NCBI GenBank assembly: GCA_002424525.1
Contig: DIKJ01000170.1
Location: 15,331 to 55,923 of the forward strand
Source: Bacteroidales bacterium UBA5621
GTDB lineage: Bacteria > Bacteroidota > Bacteroidia > Bacteroidales > VadinHA17
DNA: 40,593 nt
Direction of reading: 5' to 3'
Shown here: positions 23,638-31,791 of the stretch, one piece after another
How the letters are laid out: the number at the start of each line of letters is the position of its first letter
Position numbering within the stretch: position 1 is the first letter of the stretch
Made by a program: the position numbers and the translations under genes
Notes under the pieces: generated by a model
Databases searched by the model: none
Told to the model about the DNA's origin: nothing
What the model saw: the letters and a program-made list of their open reading frames with translations, nothing else

Positions 23638-25877
23638 TCAGGGGACTGGTACAGGGAGTAGGCTTCAGACCTTTTGTCTGCCGGCTGGCAGCCAGACACG
23701 GACTCTCCGGTACGGTTGAGAACAGGACGGGTGGTGTTTCAGTAGTACTGCAGGCCGACCTGAAAACCGTCGATACGTTCAGCAATGAACTGCTCGAATC
23801 AGCCCCTCCGGCTTCGAAGATTAAGGCAATTCAGGTCAACCCGAGACTGATAGAGGGTTTCAGCAGTTTCAGCATAATCGACAGCAGGGATCGTGATGAG
23901 CAGATGACCGAGGTAAGTCCTGATATCGCTGTCTGTGATGATTGCCTCACTGATCTTGAAAATGATCCTGAACGTAAGGATTACCCCTTGATCAACTGTA
24001 CCAATTGCGGACCCAGGTTCACGATTGTCAGAAGCATTCCTTACGACCGTGTCAACACGGCAATGAGCAGGTTCAGCATGTGTGTCAGGTGCTCCGCTGA
24101 TTATAATGATATACTGGACCGGAGGTTTCATGCCCAGCCTGTTGCCTGCAATTCATGCGGACCACAATATTTTTACCATGACGGGGAAGTTAGAATATCG
24201 GGTATCCGGGAGATACTGGGAAAAGTAGCACGCCAGATCGCATCCGGGGGAAGCGTGGCAATAAAGGGAACAGGTGGATACCATCTTGTGTGTAATGCGC
24301 TTGATAATGATGCGGTTAGAGAACTGAGAAAGAGAAAACAGCGTGATTTAAAACCTTTTGCCGTCATGTTCAGGGATATTTCAGCTATACGCAGTTATTG
24401 TCATGTGAGCCATGCGGAGGAAAAAGAGCTCCTGTCATGGCGGCGGCCGATCCTGATCCTTGACCGGAAAAAACCATTTTCTGAATCTGTCAGCAGCGGA
24501 CTCAGTACAATCGGTGCACTGCTTCCCTATATGCCGGTCCATTATATGCTTTTTAACACTCTCGAAACACCTGCAGTCGTCCTGACAAGCGGAAACCTGG
24601 CAGACGATCCCGTAATTATCGGCGACGACGTTGCCGGAGAGAAACTGATGCCGGTTGCAGGGTCAGTTGTCGGGTATGACAGGGAAATCATTAACAGGAC
24701 AGATGATTCAGTGGTGAGGGTGATCGATAAAAAGATAAGCATTATCCGTCGCTCAAGGGGTTTTGTCCCCCATCCGGTGGATCTCTCCTGCAATGTTGAT
24801 GGCATACTGGCCACAGGAGCGGAACAAAAAAACACATTCTGCCTGGGTAAGGGCACTCAGGCAGTAATGAGCCAGCACATAGGCGACCTCAAAAACTTTT
24901 CGACATATAACTTTTTTACATCTGCAGTCGATCGCTTCAGGGAACTCTTCAGATTTATACCGGCTTATGTTGCATGTGATCTGCATCCGGCCTATCTGTC
25001 AACCATTTATGCGGGACAGCTTGCAGAAGAGCGGAATATAGTGCTGTTGAAGATCCAGCATCATCACGCCCACATCGCATCATGCATGGCTGAATACGGT
25101 TTGGATGAAAAGGTTATCGGCATCAGCCTGGATGGCACGGGGTACGGTACTGATGGAAATACATGGGGGGGTGAATTTCTGATTGCCGACCTTCAGGGCT
25201 TTGAGAGATATTCTCATTTCGACTATATTCCGATGCCAGGTGGCGACAGGGCTGTTGAAAAGCCATGGAGAATGGCATTCTCGGTGCTCTTCAGGTATTT
25301 TGGAGATACTGTTGATTATAAGTCACTTCCCCTTTTCCAGTCGATTGATGATGAAGAGATCGGGATAGTCAGAGAGATGCTGATTCAAAACGTCAATTCT
25401 CCCCTCTCATCGGGTGCGGGCCGTTTGTTCGACGCAGTAGCCGCTCTTACCGGAGTCTGTCCCGAAGCCACCTTTGACTCTGAACCTCCAATGCGTCTTG
25501 AATCGGCTATCCATGAAAAGACAAACCTTTATTATCCTTTCAACGCCGGAAATATAATCAGCTTCGAAGATACATTCTCTGAAATACTTAAAGACATTCA
25601 TGAAACGAATGCTTCGATGATAGCGGCGAAATTCCACAATACTGTTTCTCAGATCATCCTCGACCTGTCAAAAAGGATGCGGAAGGAGACTTCATTGAAA
25701 AAAGTGGTCCTGTCAGGAGGGGTGTTTCAGAATAAATATCTTCTTGAACGATCTGCCTCCATCCTCAGGAAAGCCGGATTTAAAGTATATACCAATCACC
25801 TGGTTCCGGCAAACGACGGTGGTATTTCTCTGGGCCAGATAATTATTGCATCTAAAAAACTTGGCTTATGTGTCTGA
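23634..25877 (+). CDS. hypF: Carbamoyltransferase HypF
   Basis: A 747-residue protein that makes the cyanide ligands of the Ni-Fe site from carbamoyl phosphate. It starts with an acylphosphatase domain (VQGVGFRPF). Two zinc fingers follow (C101, C104, C122, C125 and C150, C153, C172, C175), then a YrdC-like domain (about 190-380), then the Kae1-like domain with HHHAHIASCMAEYG and SLDGTGYGTDG. The annotated TTG start overlaps the rex stop (TTGA). The in-frame codons just upstream encode YEI, extending the first beta strand, so a rare ATT start at 23610 or 23613 is conceivable. It is translationally coupled to rex. Confidence 0.95.
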   Translation: MIRGLVQGVGFRPFVCRLAARHGLSGTVENRTGGVSVVLQADLKTVDTFSNELLESAPPASKIKAIQVNPRLIEGFSSFSIIDSRDRDEQMTEVSPDIAVCDDCLTDLENDPERKDYPLINCTNCGPRFTIVRSIPYDRVNTAMSRFSMCVRCSADYNDILDRRFHAQPVACNSCGPQYFYHDGEVRISGIREILGKVARQIASGGSVAIKGTGGYHLVCNALDNDAVRELRKRKQRDLKPFAVMFRDISAIRSYCHVSHAEEKELLSWRRPILILDRKKPFSESVSSGLSTIGALLPYMPVHYMLFNTLETPAVVLTSGNLADDPVIIGDDVAGEKLMPVAGSVVGYDREIINRTDDSVVRVIDKKISIIRRSRGFVPHPVDLSCNVDGILATGAEQKNTFCLGKGTQAVMSQHIGDLKNFSTYNFFTSAVDRFRELFRFIPAYVACDLHPAYLSTIYAGQLAEERNIVLLKIQHHHAHIASCMAEYGLDEKVIGISLDGTGYGTDGNTWGGEFLIADLQGFERYSHFDYIPMPGGDRAVEKPWRMAFSVLFRYFGDTVDYKSLPLFQSIDDEEIGIVREMLIQNVNSPLSSGAGRLFDAVAALTGVCPEATFDSEPPMRLESAIHEKTNLYYPFNAGNIISFEDTFSEILKDIHETNASMIAAKFHNTVSQIILDLSKRMRKETSLKKVVLSGGVFQNKYLLERSASILRKAGFKVYTNHLVPANDGGISLGQIIIASKKLGLCV

Positions 25878-26089
25878 GCATACCAGCAAGAATAGAATCG
25901 ATAGAAGGTAACATGGGGGTTGTCTCTGCCGGCGGGGCATTCTTTAAAGCCGGCCTGCATATGATCGAAGATCCTGCAATCGGAGACTATATCCTCCTTC
26001 ATGCAGGTTTTGCCATCCAGAAGATTAGTGAAAAGGAGGCTCTTGAAACACTCAGCATCATCAGGGAAATTGATGAGGCTTCCGGTTAA
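25868..26089 (+). CDS. hypC: Hydrogenase assembly chaperone HypC
   Basis: A 73-residue chaperone with the essential N-terminal cysteine in MCLSIPARI. It carries the Fe(CN)2CO unit with HypD to the large-subunit precursor. It overlaps hypF by 10 bases. The sequence GDYILLHAGFAIQKI is typical of the family. Confidence 0.96.
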   Translation: MCLSIPARIESIEGNMGVVSAGGAFFKAGLHMIEDPAIGDYILLHAGFAIQKISEKEALETLSIIREIDEASG

Positions 26090-26099
26090 TAAAAGCAGG

Positions 26100-27185
26100 A
26101 TGAAGTATATTGACGAATACCGCGACAAGGATCTGATCCTGAAAATGGCAGGACTTATTAAGAGATCGGCAAGACGGAACTATACATTTATGGAGGTGTG
26201 CGGAGGCCATACAGCAGCAATTCACAGGTTCGGCATCCCATCGCTGCTGCCGGAGAATGTCAGACTTATTTCAGGACCTGGATGCCCGGTCTGTGTTACT
26301 GCCACCGACTATATTGATAAGGCCATAGTTCTGGCTGAGACTGAGGGTTCAATAATCGCCACGTTCGGTGACCTGATGCGTGTTCCGGGATCTGAATCGA
26401 CCCTGGAAAAGAAAAGGGCGGAAGGCGCCGATATACGGGTTATCTTTTCTGGGCTCGATGCTCTTGGGATCGCTGAAGCCAGTCCTGACAGACGAGTCAT
26501 CTTTCCGGGGATCGGGTTTGAGACCACGGCCCCGGGAACTGCTATAACTCTGATGCAGGCCAAAGAAAAAAAGCTGAGAAATTTTTTCCTGTTAAGCGCC
26601 CATAAAATAATGCCGCCTGCAATCAGAGCAGTAATAAAGGATGGTATGAAGATCGATGGCTTTATTTGCCCGGGACACGTCGCATCCATCACAGGATCTG
26701 ACGCATTTGATTTTATACCACAGGAGCATAAAAAGGCCTGCGTCGTTACAGGATTTGAACCGCTCGATATTATGCAGGCTCTGCTGATGCTGATAAACCA
26801 GATCAACAATGAGGCGCCAAAGATTGAAATCCAGTATACGAGAGCAGTCACACCCGGCGGTAATGGAATTGCACAGGATATACTTGGTAAGGTGTTCGTG
26901 TATTGCGATGCCGAATGGAGGGGATTTGGAATCATCCCCTCAAGCGGACTGAAACCAGGACCCGAATTCGAAGAGTTTGATGCCGAAAAAGTCTTCAGCC
27001 CGGCTGTCAGGCAAACCAGCCGGGAAACATTATGCATCTGCGGTGAGATACTCCGGGGAGTGAAAACGCCTTCTGATTGCCCTGTTTTCGCCACGGCCTG
27101 TACACCACTGGCTCCTGAAGGGGCATGTATGGTATCGAATGAAGGGGCATGCAACACATTTTATAAATACAGGCCTCATGGATGA
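26100..27185 (+). CDS. hypD: Hydrogenase maturation factor HypD
   Basis: A 361-residue iron-sulfur protein, the scaffold on which the Fe(CN)2CO group is built with HypC. Conserved motifs are EVCGGHTAA (C34), GPGCPVC (C62, C65) and PGIGFETTAPG, with C-terminal cysteines for the 4Fe-4S cluster (CICGEI, DCPVFATACTP, GACMVSNEGAC). The open frame extends to 26001 inside hypC. The ATG at 26100, 11 bases after the hypC stop and preceded by AGCAGG, gives the standard MKYIDEYRD start and is used here. Confidence 0.95.
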   Translation: MKYIDEYRDKDLILKMAGLIKRSARRNYTFMEVCGGHTAAIHRFGIPSLLPENVRLISGPGCPVCVTATDYIDKAIVLAETEGSIIATFGDLMRVPGSESTLEKKRAEGADIRVIFSGLDALGIAEASPDRRVIFPGIGFETTAPGTAITLMQAKEKKLRNFFLLSAHKIMPPAIRAVIKDGMKIDGFICPGHVASITGSDAFDFIPQEHKKACVVTGFEPLDIMQALLMLINQINNEAPKIEIQYTRAVTPGGNGIAQDILGKVFVYCDAEWRGFGIIPSSGLKPGPEFEEFDAEKVFSPAVRQTSRETLCICGEILRGVKTPSDCPVFATACTPLAPEGACMVSNEGACNTFYKYRPHG

Positions 27186-28194
27186 ATTTATAACACTTAA
27201 TCACGGAAGCGGGGGCAAACATTCTCAGAAGCTTATTAAGGATGTTTTTCTCGGCAGGTTCGGGATTGAAGAACCATTAACCGATTCGGCCGTATTAGCC
27301 ACCGGGGACTCCGGTAGTGCATGGCTTGCTTTTACAACTGATTCTTATGTGGTTGACCCTCTTTTTTTTCCTGGTGGCAACATTGGGAAGCTTGCCATCT
27401 GCGGTACCATAAACGATCTGGCCGTTGCAGGGGCGGATCCAGAATATATTGCTGTGTCGTTCATTATCGAAGAAGGATTTCCGGTGGCGGATCTTGAAAG
27501 AATAGCTGAAACGATGGCAGACGAAGCTCTGAATGCCGGTGTAAGGATTGTTGCAGGCGACACTAAAGTTGTCGGGAAGGGGAAGTGTGATAAGATTTTT
27601 ATTACTACAACAGGAACAGGGTTCCTCCGTCCGGGAAGGGAACAGATCAGCAAGGGCGGAAATGTCCGTGAAGGAGACAGGCTTCTTGTCAATGGTCCCC
27701 TTGGAAATCATGCAGTCGCCGTGCTGGGTGCCCGCAATAACTTAAGCTTCGTATCTGGTGTTCTTTCTGACTGCTGCTCCCTGAACGGCCTCATAAGAAA
27801 TGTTCTGGAAAGTTGCGATGAGATACATTTCATGAGAGATCTTACCAGGGGAGGTCTCGCTGCCGTATTAAATGAACTTAAAGACATTATAAGAAAGGGG
27901 ATTGTAATAAATGAAGAAGCCGTTCCGGTCGATGAGTCTGTAAAAGGTTTATGCGAGGTCCTTGGATTTGATCCGTTTTCACTGGCCAATGAGGGGAAAA
28001 TCCTTGTGGTTGCCGGGGAGGAGGAGTATCTGAAGGTACTCGACATTATGCTTTCACATCCGGCAGGTGCCGGCTCGTCTGTGATTGGAAAAATTGTCAG
28101 GGAGAATCCTGACCATGTTCTGCTGAATACCGTCGCCGGCGGAAGACGTATAATTGAAATGCCGGCAGGCTTGCAGCTTCCGAGAATCTGCTGA
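27178..28194 (+). CDS. hypE: Hydrogenase maturation protein HypE
   Basis: A 338-residue ATP-dependent dehydratase that turns the thiocarboxamide on its C-terminal cysteine into a thiocyanate, the CN donor. The protein ends PRIC, with that cysteine as the last residue. The N-terminal HGSGGKHSQ and internal DLTRGGLAAVLNE are typical. The start at 27178 (MDEFITLNHG) overlaps hypD by 8 bases and is preferred to the ATG at 27139, which lies deep in hypD. Confidence 0.95.
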   Translation: MDEFITLNHGSGGKHSQKLIKDVFLGRFGIEEPLTDSAVLATGDSGSAWLAFTTDSYVVDPLFFPGGNIGKLAICGTINDLAVAGADPEYIAVSFIIEEGFPVADLERIAETMADEALNAGVRIVAGDTKVVGKGKCDKIFITTTGTGFLRPGREQISKGGNVREGDRLLVNGPLGNHAVAVLGARNNLSFVSGVLSDCCSLNGLIRNVLESCDEIHFMRDLTRGGLAAVLNELKDIIRKGIVINEEAVPVDESVKGLCEVLGFDPFSLANEGKILVVAGEEEYLKVLDIMLSHPAGAGSSVIGKIVRENPDHVLLNTVAGGRRIIEMPAGLQLPRIC

Positions 28195-28204
28195 ATAATA
28201 ATAT

Positions 28205-28546
28205 ATGCACGAATTAAAAATTGCTGAAGACCTGAAGGATATTGTCCTCGAAGCCGCTTCAAAGGGTAACCTGAAGAAGGTCACCCGGGTAAACGTTACC
28301 TTCGGGCAGATGGTTCAGATTGTGCCTGAGATCTTTCAGTTCGCTTTTACAGAATGTGTAAGGGATACCTCTGCCGAAGGAGCTGAAGTGACGATTGAAA
28401 TAGTGCCGGTGAAAATGACTTGTAATGAGTGCGGGACAGAATTCATAGTAAAGGATAACATGTTTGCATGCCATAAATGCGGCTCAGCAGATCTTAAGAT
28501 TATTAACGGCAGGGAATTGTTTGTAAAAAGCATAGAAGGAGAATAG
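28205..28546 (+). CDS. hypA: Hydrogenase nickel incorporation protein HypA
   Basis: A 113-residue nickel chaperone with the nickel-binding N-terminus MHE and a zinc site formed by CNECGTEF and CHKCGSADL. It works with HypB to load nickel into the large subunit. It lies 10 bases after hypE and 1 base before hypB. Confidence 0.95.
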   Translation: MHELKIAEDLKDIVLEAASKGNLKKVTRVNVTFGQMVQIVPEIFQFAFTECVRDTSAEGAEVTIEIVPVKMTCNECGTEFIVKDNMFACHKCGSADLKIINGRELFVKSIEGE

Positions 28547-28547
28547 C

Positions 28548-29195
28548 ATGGAAATTAAAATTATGAAGAACATTCTGGACAGGAACCAGAATAGGGCGGA
28601 TGAGGTGAGGGCACTGCTCAAAGACAAAAATGTAGTGATGGTGAATATCATCAGTTCGCCGGGAGCAGGAAAAACAACTTTGCTGGAACGAACATGCGGA
28701 GAGCTGAAAGAGAAGCTAAGGCTGGGCGTGATTGAAGGGGATATTACTACCGACCGGGATGCACAAAGGCTTAAAAAATATAATATTCCGATCGTTGTGA
28801 TCAATACAGAAGGAGGCTGTCACCTCGATTCTCACAGCATCTCAAAGGTGCTGGGTTCATTTGATTTGGACAACCTCGATATGCTGTTTGTTGAGAATGT
28901 AGGCAACCTGATCTGCCCTTCACAGTTTGATCTGGGCGAGACATTCAAACTGGCAGTCATAAGTACCACCGAAGGGGATGACAAGCCTGCCAAGTACCCG
29001 ATGCTTTTCCGGGAAGCACGTGCGGTTATACTCAACAAGATCGACCTGTTGCCCTATACTAATTTCAGTTTTGAAAGTTTCAGGCGCGACTTGCGGAAGA
29101 TCAACCCTTCAGTTCCTCTTTTCAGCCTCTCCTGCACCAGGGGCGACGGCCTTGATGAGTGGTTTGAATGGATCATTGATCAGAGCCATAAGTAA
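28548..29195 (+). CDS. hypB: Hydrogenase nickel incorporation GTPase HypB
   Basis: A 215-residue SIMIBI-class GTPase. The P-loop SSPGAGKTT is at residues 36-44, followed by EGDITTDRDA and the guanine-specificity motif NKIDLLPY. Metal-binding Cys and His lie in EGGCHLDSHS. It lacks the N-terminal CxxC nickel site and the His-rich stretch of some HypB proteins. It is the last gene of the rex-hyp operon; no hairpin terminator was found before the following inverted pseudogene. Confidence 0.95.
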   Translation: MEIKIMKNILDRNQNRADEVRALLKDKNVVMVNIISSPGAGKTTLLERTCGELKEKLRLGVIEGDITTDRDAQRLKKYNIPIVVINTEGGCHLDSHSISKVLGSFDLDNLDMLFVENVGNLICPSQFDLGETFKLAVISTTEGDDKPAKYPMLFREARAVILNKIDLLPYTNFSFESFRRDLRKINPSVPLFSLSCTRGDGLDEWFEWIIDQSHK

Positions 29196-29219
29196 GATAT
29201 TGTATCAGGAATAAAGAGA

Positions 29220-29848
29220 TTATTTCGTTTTCGCCATGTGTGCTTCCGAGAAACCCTTGAAGAATGCTTTGGCATTAAGTCCCAGGGTCTGCGTTTTATA
29301 ACCACCCTCCTGAATAAAAAGTGTCTGCAGGTTTAATTTCCCGATCATAGAGCCGTTCTTTTCAAAATCATTTTGCGAAAGCCTCCATGTCCCTGTCGGG
29401 TCTCCTTTAGCGGTATCAAATCCCAGAGCTATGATCAGAAAGGCTGGTTTGAATAACCTGATACGCGACAATGCTTTGCCAAGCGCTTCCCTGAAGGTTT
29501 CCGGGTCAGCATTCTCCTCCAGTGGATAATTGAGATTGAATCCATACCCCGCTGCTTCGCCTTTCTCTTCCCTGAATCCTGACAGGCGATTCAACATAGC
29601 CCCTCTGGTGGATGTGATGAATGGAGTGTTTATCGTTAATAACCCAGAAGAGCTTCATGATTGTTTTCTGCCAGGAGAAGAAAAGACTGATATCTGAATT
29701 TCAGAGGATTGATCAGCTGTTCATCAAGAATATCGACCTTATCCTTAATAAGATTGGGAAACTGCTTTCTCATGATGGCCTTCACCTGTTCCATGGCTGC
29801 AAGATTCGAAGCCATGTAAGGATTTATTATCTTTCTTATTCTGAGCAT
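29220..29848 (-). pseudogene. Decayed GNAT acetyltransferase-histone deacetylase-like fusion gene
   Basis: Three collinear pieces of one gene are visible on the minus strand. From 29848 to about 29636 is an acetyltransferase-like N-terminus (MLRIRKIINPY, QVKAIMRKQFPNL, LINPLKFRYQSF). From about 29640 to 29580, in another frame, is a deacetylase N-terminus reading HSIHHIHQRGYVESPVRI. From 29597 to 29220 is the deacetylase C-terminal part (GYGFNLNYPLEENAD, ALGFDTAKGDPTGTW, FIQEGGY). The intact family should be several hundred residues longer, so internal deletions and frame changes have removed most of both domains. It lies tail to tail with hypB and is almost certainly non-functional. Confidence 0.72.
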
Positions 29849-30124
29849 TTTATTGGTGGATTACTAAATGGTTGCAGGATATCCATAACAAGATAATTCT
29901 AGTTTCATTTAAATCCAAGTATTTACGCTGTTTTCCTCAGTTGTTTTAAAACATACCCTGATTTGTAAAAGATCCCTTTTCCTTCTTGTTTGTAATCATT
30001 CTAAATAAAGAACAATGACATAAGTATTTTTATTTTAAGAAGTATTGTTATTATTTTAACACCGCTTTCAAAATGGATAATTTCACGAAATAATTATATT
30101 TAATTACTTAAAAATAAGATAGAT

Positions 30125-30589
30125 ATGTATCAAGTAGGAAATCTGGTGAAGGAATTGACTGAAAAGCACGGCCGCCTGCGGGAGAGCCTGATGCCTATTT
30201 TACAGGGGATTGTTGAGAGGCACAGTTACCTTACTGATGAGGCTATGGTTGAAGTGGCAAAGGAACTCGACATTTCTGCCGCAGAAGTATATGGCACCGC
30301 TTCATTCTATACATTTCTCGACACAAAGGTGAGAGGAAAATATGTGATAAGAATCTGTAAAACAATAACATGCTCGATGAAGGGGAAGGGCGAGATCATT
30401 GAAACCATCGAGGATATGCTTAAAATAAAAGTAGGAGAAACAACTTCTGACAGGATGTTCAGCCTGCTTGAGACCAACTGTATCGGATGGTGCCACAAAG
30501 CACCCGCTATTCTGATCAATGATCTCCCATACACTGAACTTAGCCCTGAAAAGGTGGTTGAGATTATAAAAGGTTATATGCACAAATAA
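30125..30589 (+). CDS. hydC: [FeFe] hydrogenase HydC subunit (NuoE-like, 2Fe-2S)
   Basis: A 154-residue thioredoxin-fold 2Fe-2S subunit with ligands C78, C83, C119 and C123 (ICKTITCS and NCIGWC). It mediates electron flow between NADH/FMN in HydB and the catalytic subunit. It is the first gene of a three-gene operon; hydB follows after 15 bases. The 276 bases upstream (29849-30124) are AT-rich and must contain the promoter. I found no perfect TAnnTTTG box and no full Rex palindrome there, only a TTTCAC half-site about 27 bases upstream. Confidence 0.94.
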   Translation: MYQVGNLVKELTEKHGRLRESLMPILQGIVERHSYLTDEAMVEVAKELDISAAEVYGTASFYTFLDTKVRGKYVIRICKTITCSMKGKGEIIETIEDMLKIKVGETTSDRMFSLLETNCIGWCHKAPAILINDLPYTELSPEKVVEIIKGYMHK

Positions 30590-30604
30590 TAATACCAGGA
30601 TATA

Positions 30605-31768
30605 ATGGAAAATAATACAGGACTAAATAAGGTTGACCTTATTTTCGAAAAGATAGATCCGAAAGAGGTACTGACAAAGGCCTTTGAAATGACGAATGAA
30701 CAGATTATCCAGGAGGTACTTGAATCCGGATTGAAAGGACGGGGAGGTGCGGGATTCCCGACCGGACTGAAATGGAAGTATACCGCATCGGAGAAAGATC
30801 CTGACAAATATATAGTTTGTAATGCTGATGAAGGAGAACCGGGGACTTTCAAGGACCGTGAAATACTTGACAGGGTTTCATACAAGGTTTACGGCGGAAT
30901 GGCTATCGCAAGCAAGGCGATCGGTGCTAAGAACGGAATAGTCTATCTGCGTGGTGAATACAGATTCCTGCTTCCACAGTTGATGAGGGAACTGGAACTA
31001 TTTCATAAAATGATCGACGAAATCGGCTATGATTTCAGAATCAGATACTACATGGGAAGCGGCGCTTATATATGCGGTGAAGAGAGTGCCCTGTTTGAAT
31101 CAATACAGGGCGATCGCGGTGAACCCCGCAACAAACCTCCATACCCGACCACTTCGGGCGTTTTTTATAAACCCACCTCAATCAACAATGTCGAGACACT
31201 GGTCACCGTGATGGAGATTATCAAGCACGGGGCCAAAACATATAATCAGCTCGGCACAAAAGATTCCAGGGGATCAAAAGTATTCTCTGTCTCAGGTGAT
31301 ACGCCAACTCCGGGCATATTTGAACTTGAACTTGGAATGACGGTACAGCAGTTTGTGAATGAATTCGGCGATGGCGACACGAAAGCGGTACAGGTGGGCG
31401 GAGCGTCAGGCTTCTGCGTCCCAAGGAAGAAATTCAATGAAACGATCATTGGTTTTGAAGGTGTCCCTACAGGCGGATCCATGAAACTGTTCAACAGCTC
31501 GAGATCAATGTATAACGTTCTGCATAACTACCTGGACTTTTTTGCTGAGGAATCTTGTGGTCAGTGCACCCCCTGCAGAGTAGGGTGCCAGCAGTTGCTT
31601 AAAGGTGTTCAGAATGTCAAGAAAGGAGATGTTAAATCAACCTACCTTAACGAACTGGTGAAGCTTGCCGAAACGATGAAAGTGGCTTCGAAGTGCGGAT
31701 TGGGTCAATCGGTGGGGAATGCTTTCAGAACAATTGTTGAAAACTTCAGGGAGGAGATCATCTATTAA
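30605..31768 (+). CDS. hydB: [FeFe] hydrogenase HydB subunit (NuoF-like), short form
   Basis: A 387-residue NADH-oxidising subunit. FMN is bound at GRGGAGFPTG (45-54) and NADH at NADEGEPGTF (73-82). One 4Fe-4S cluster is held by C318, C321, C324 and C364. The usual bifurcating HydB is about 600 residues, with an N-terminal 2Fe-2S domain and two C-terminal 4Fe-4S clusters. Both extensions are missing here and the ends look natural: a normal start and a stop 23 bases before hydA. This favours a plain NADH-linked, ferredoxin-independent enzyme, but that is inference. Confidence 0.94.
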   Translation: MENNTGLNKVDLIFEKIDPKEVLTKAFEMTNEQIIQEVLESGLKGRGGAGFPTGLKWKYTASEKDPDKYIVCNADEGEPGTFKDREILDRVSYKVYGGMAIASKAIGAKNGIVYLRGEYRFLLPQLMRELELFHKMIDEIGYDFRIRYYMGSGAYICGEESALFESIQGDRGEPRNKPPYPTTSGVFYKPTSINNVETLVTVMEIIKHGAKTYNQLGTKDSRGSKVFSVSGDTPTPGIFELELGMTVQQFVNEFGDGDTKAVQVGGASGFCVPRKKFNETIIGFEGVPTGGSMKLFNSSRSMYNVLHNYLDFFAEESCGQCTPCRVGCQQLLKGVQNVKKGDVKSTYLNELVKLAETMKVASKCGLGQSVGNAFRTIVENFREEIIY

Positions 31769-31791
31769 TCTTAATTGAAAAACAAAATACT

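Noticed and set aside
26001..26099. Longer N-terminus for HypD (ATG at 26001)
   Set aside because: It lies inside hypC; the ATG at 26100 gives the standard HypD start.
26309..27157. 282-residue frame antisense to hypD
   Set aside because: It is a shadow of the well-supported hypD gene with no recognisable domain or upstream signals. The same applies to long antisense frames at 4433-4972, 27708-28262 and 33028-33567.
31353..31366. TTGTGAATGAATTC inside hydB as a Rex operator
   Set aside because: Only the left arm matches well, the right half lacks TTCACAA, and it lies mid-gene in conserved coding sequence.
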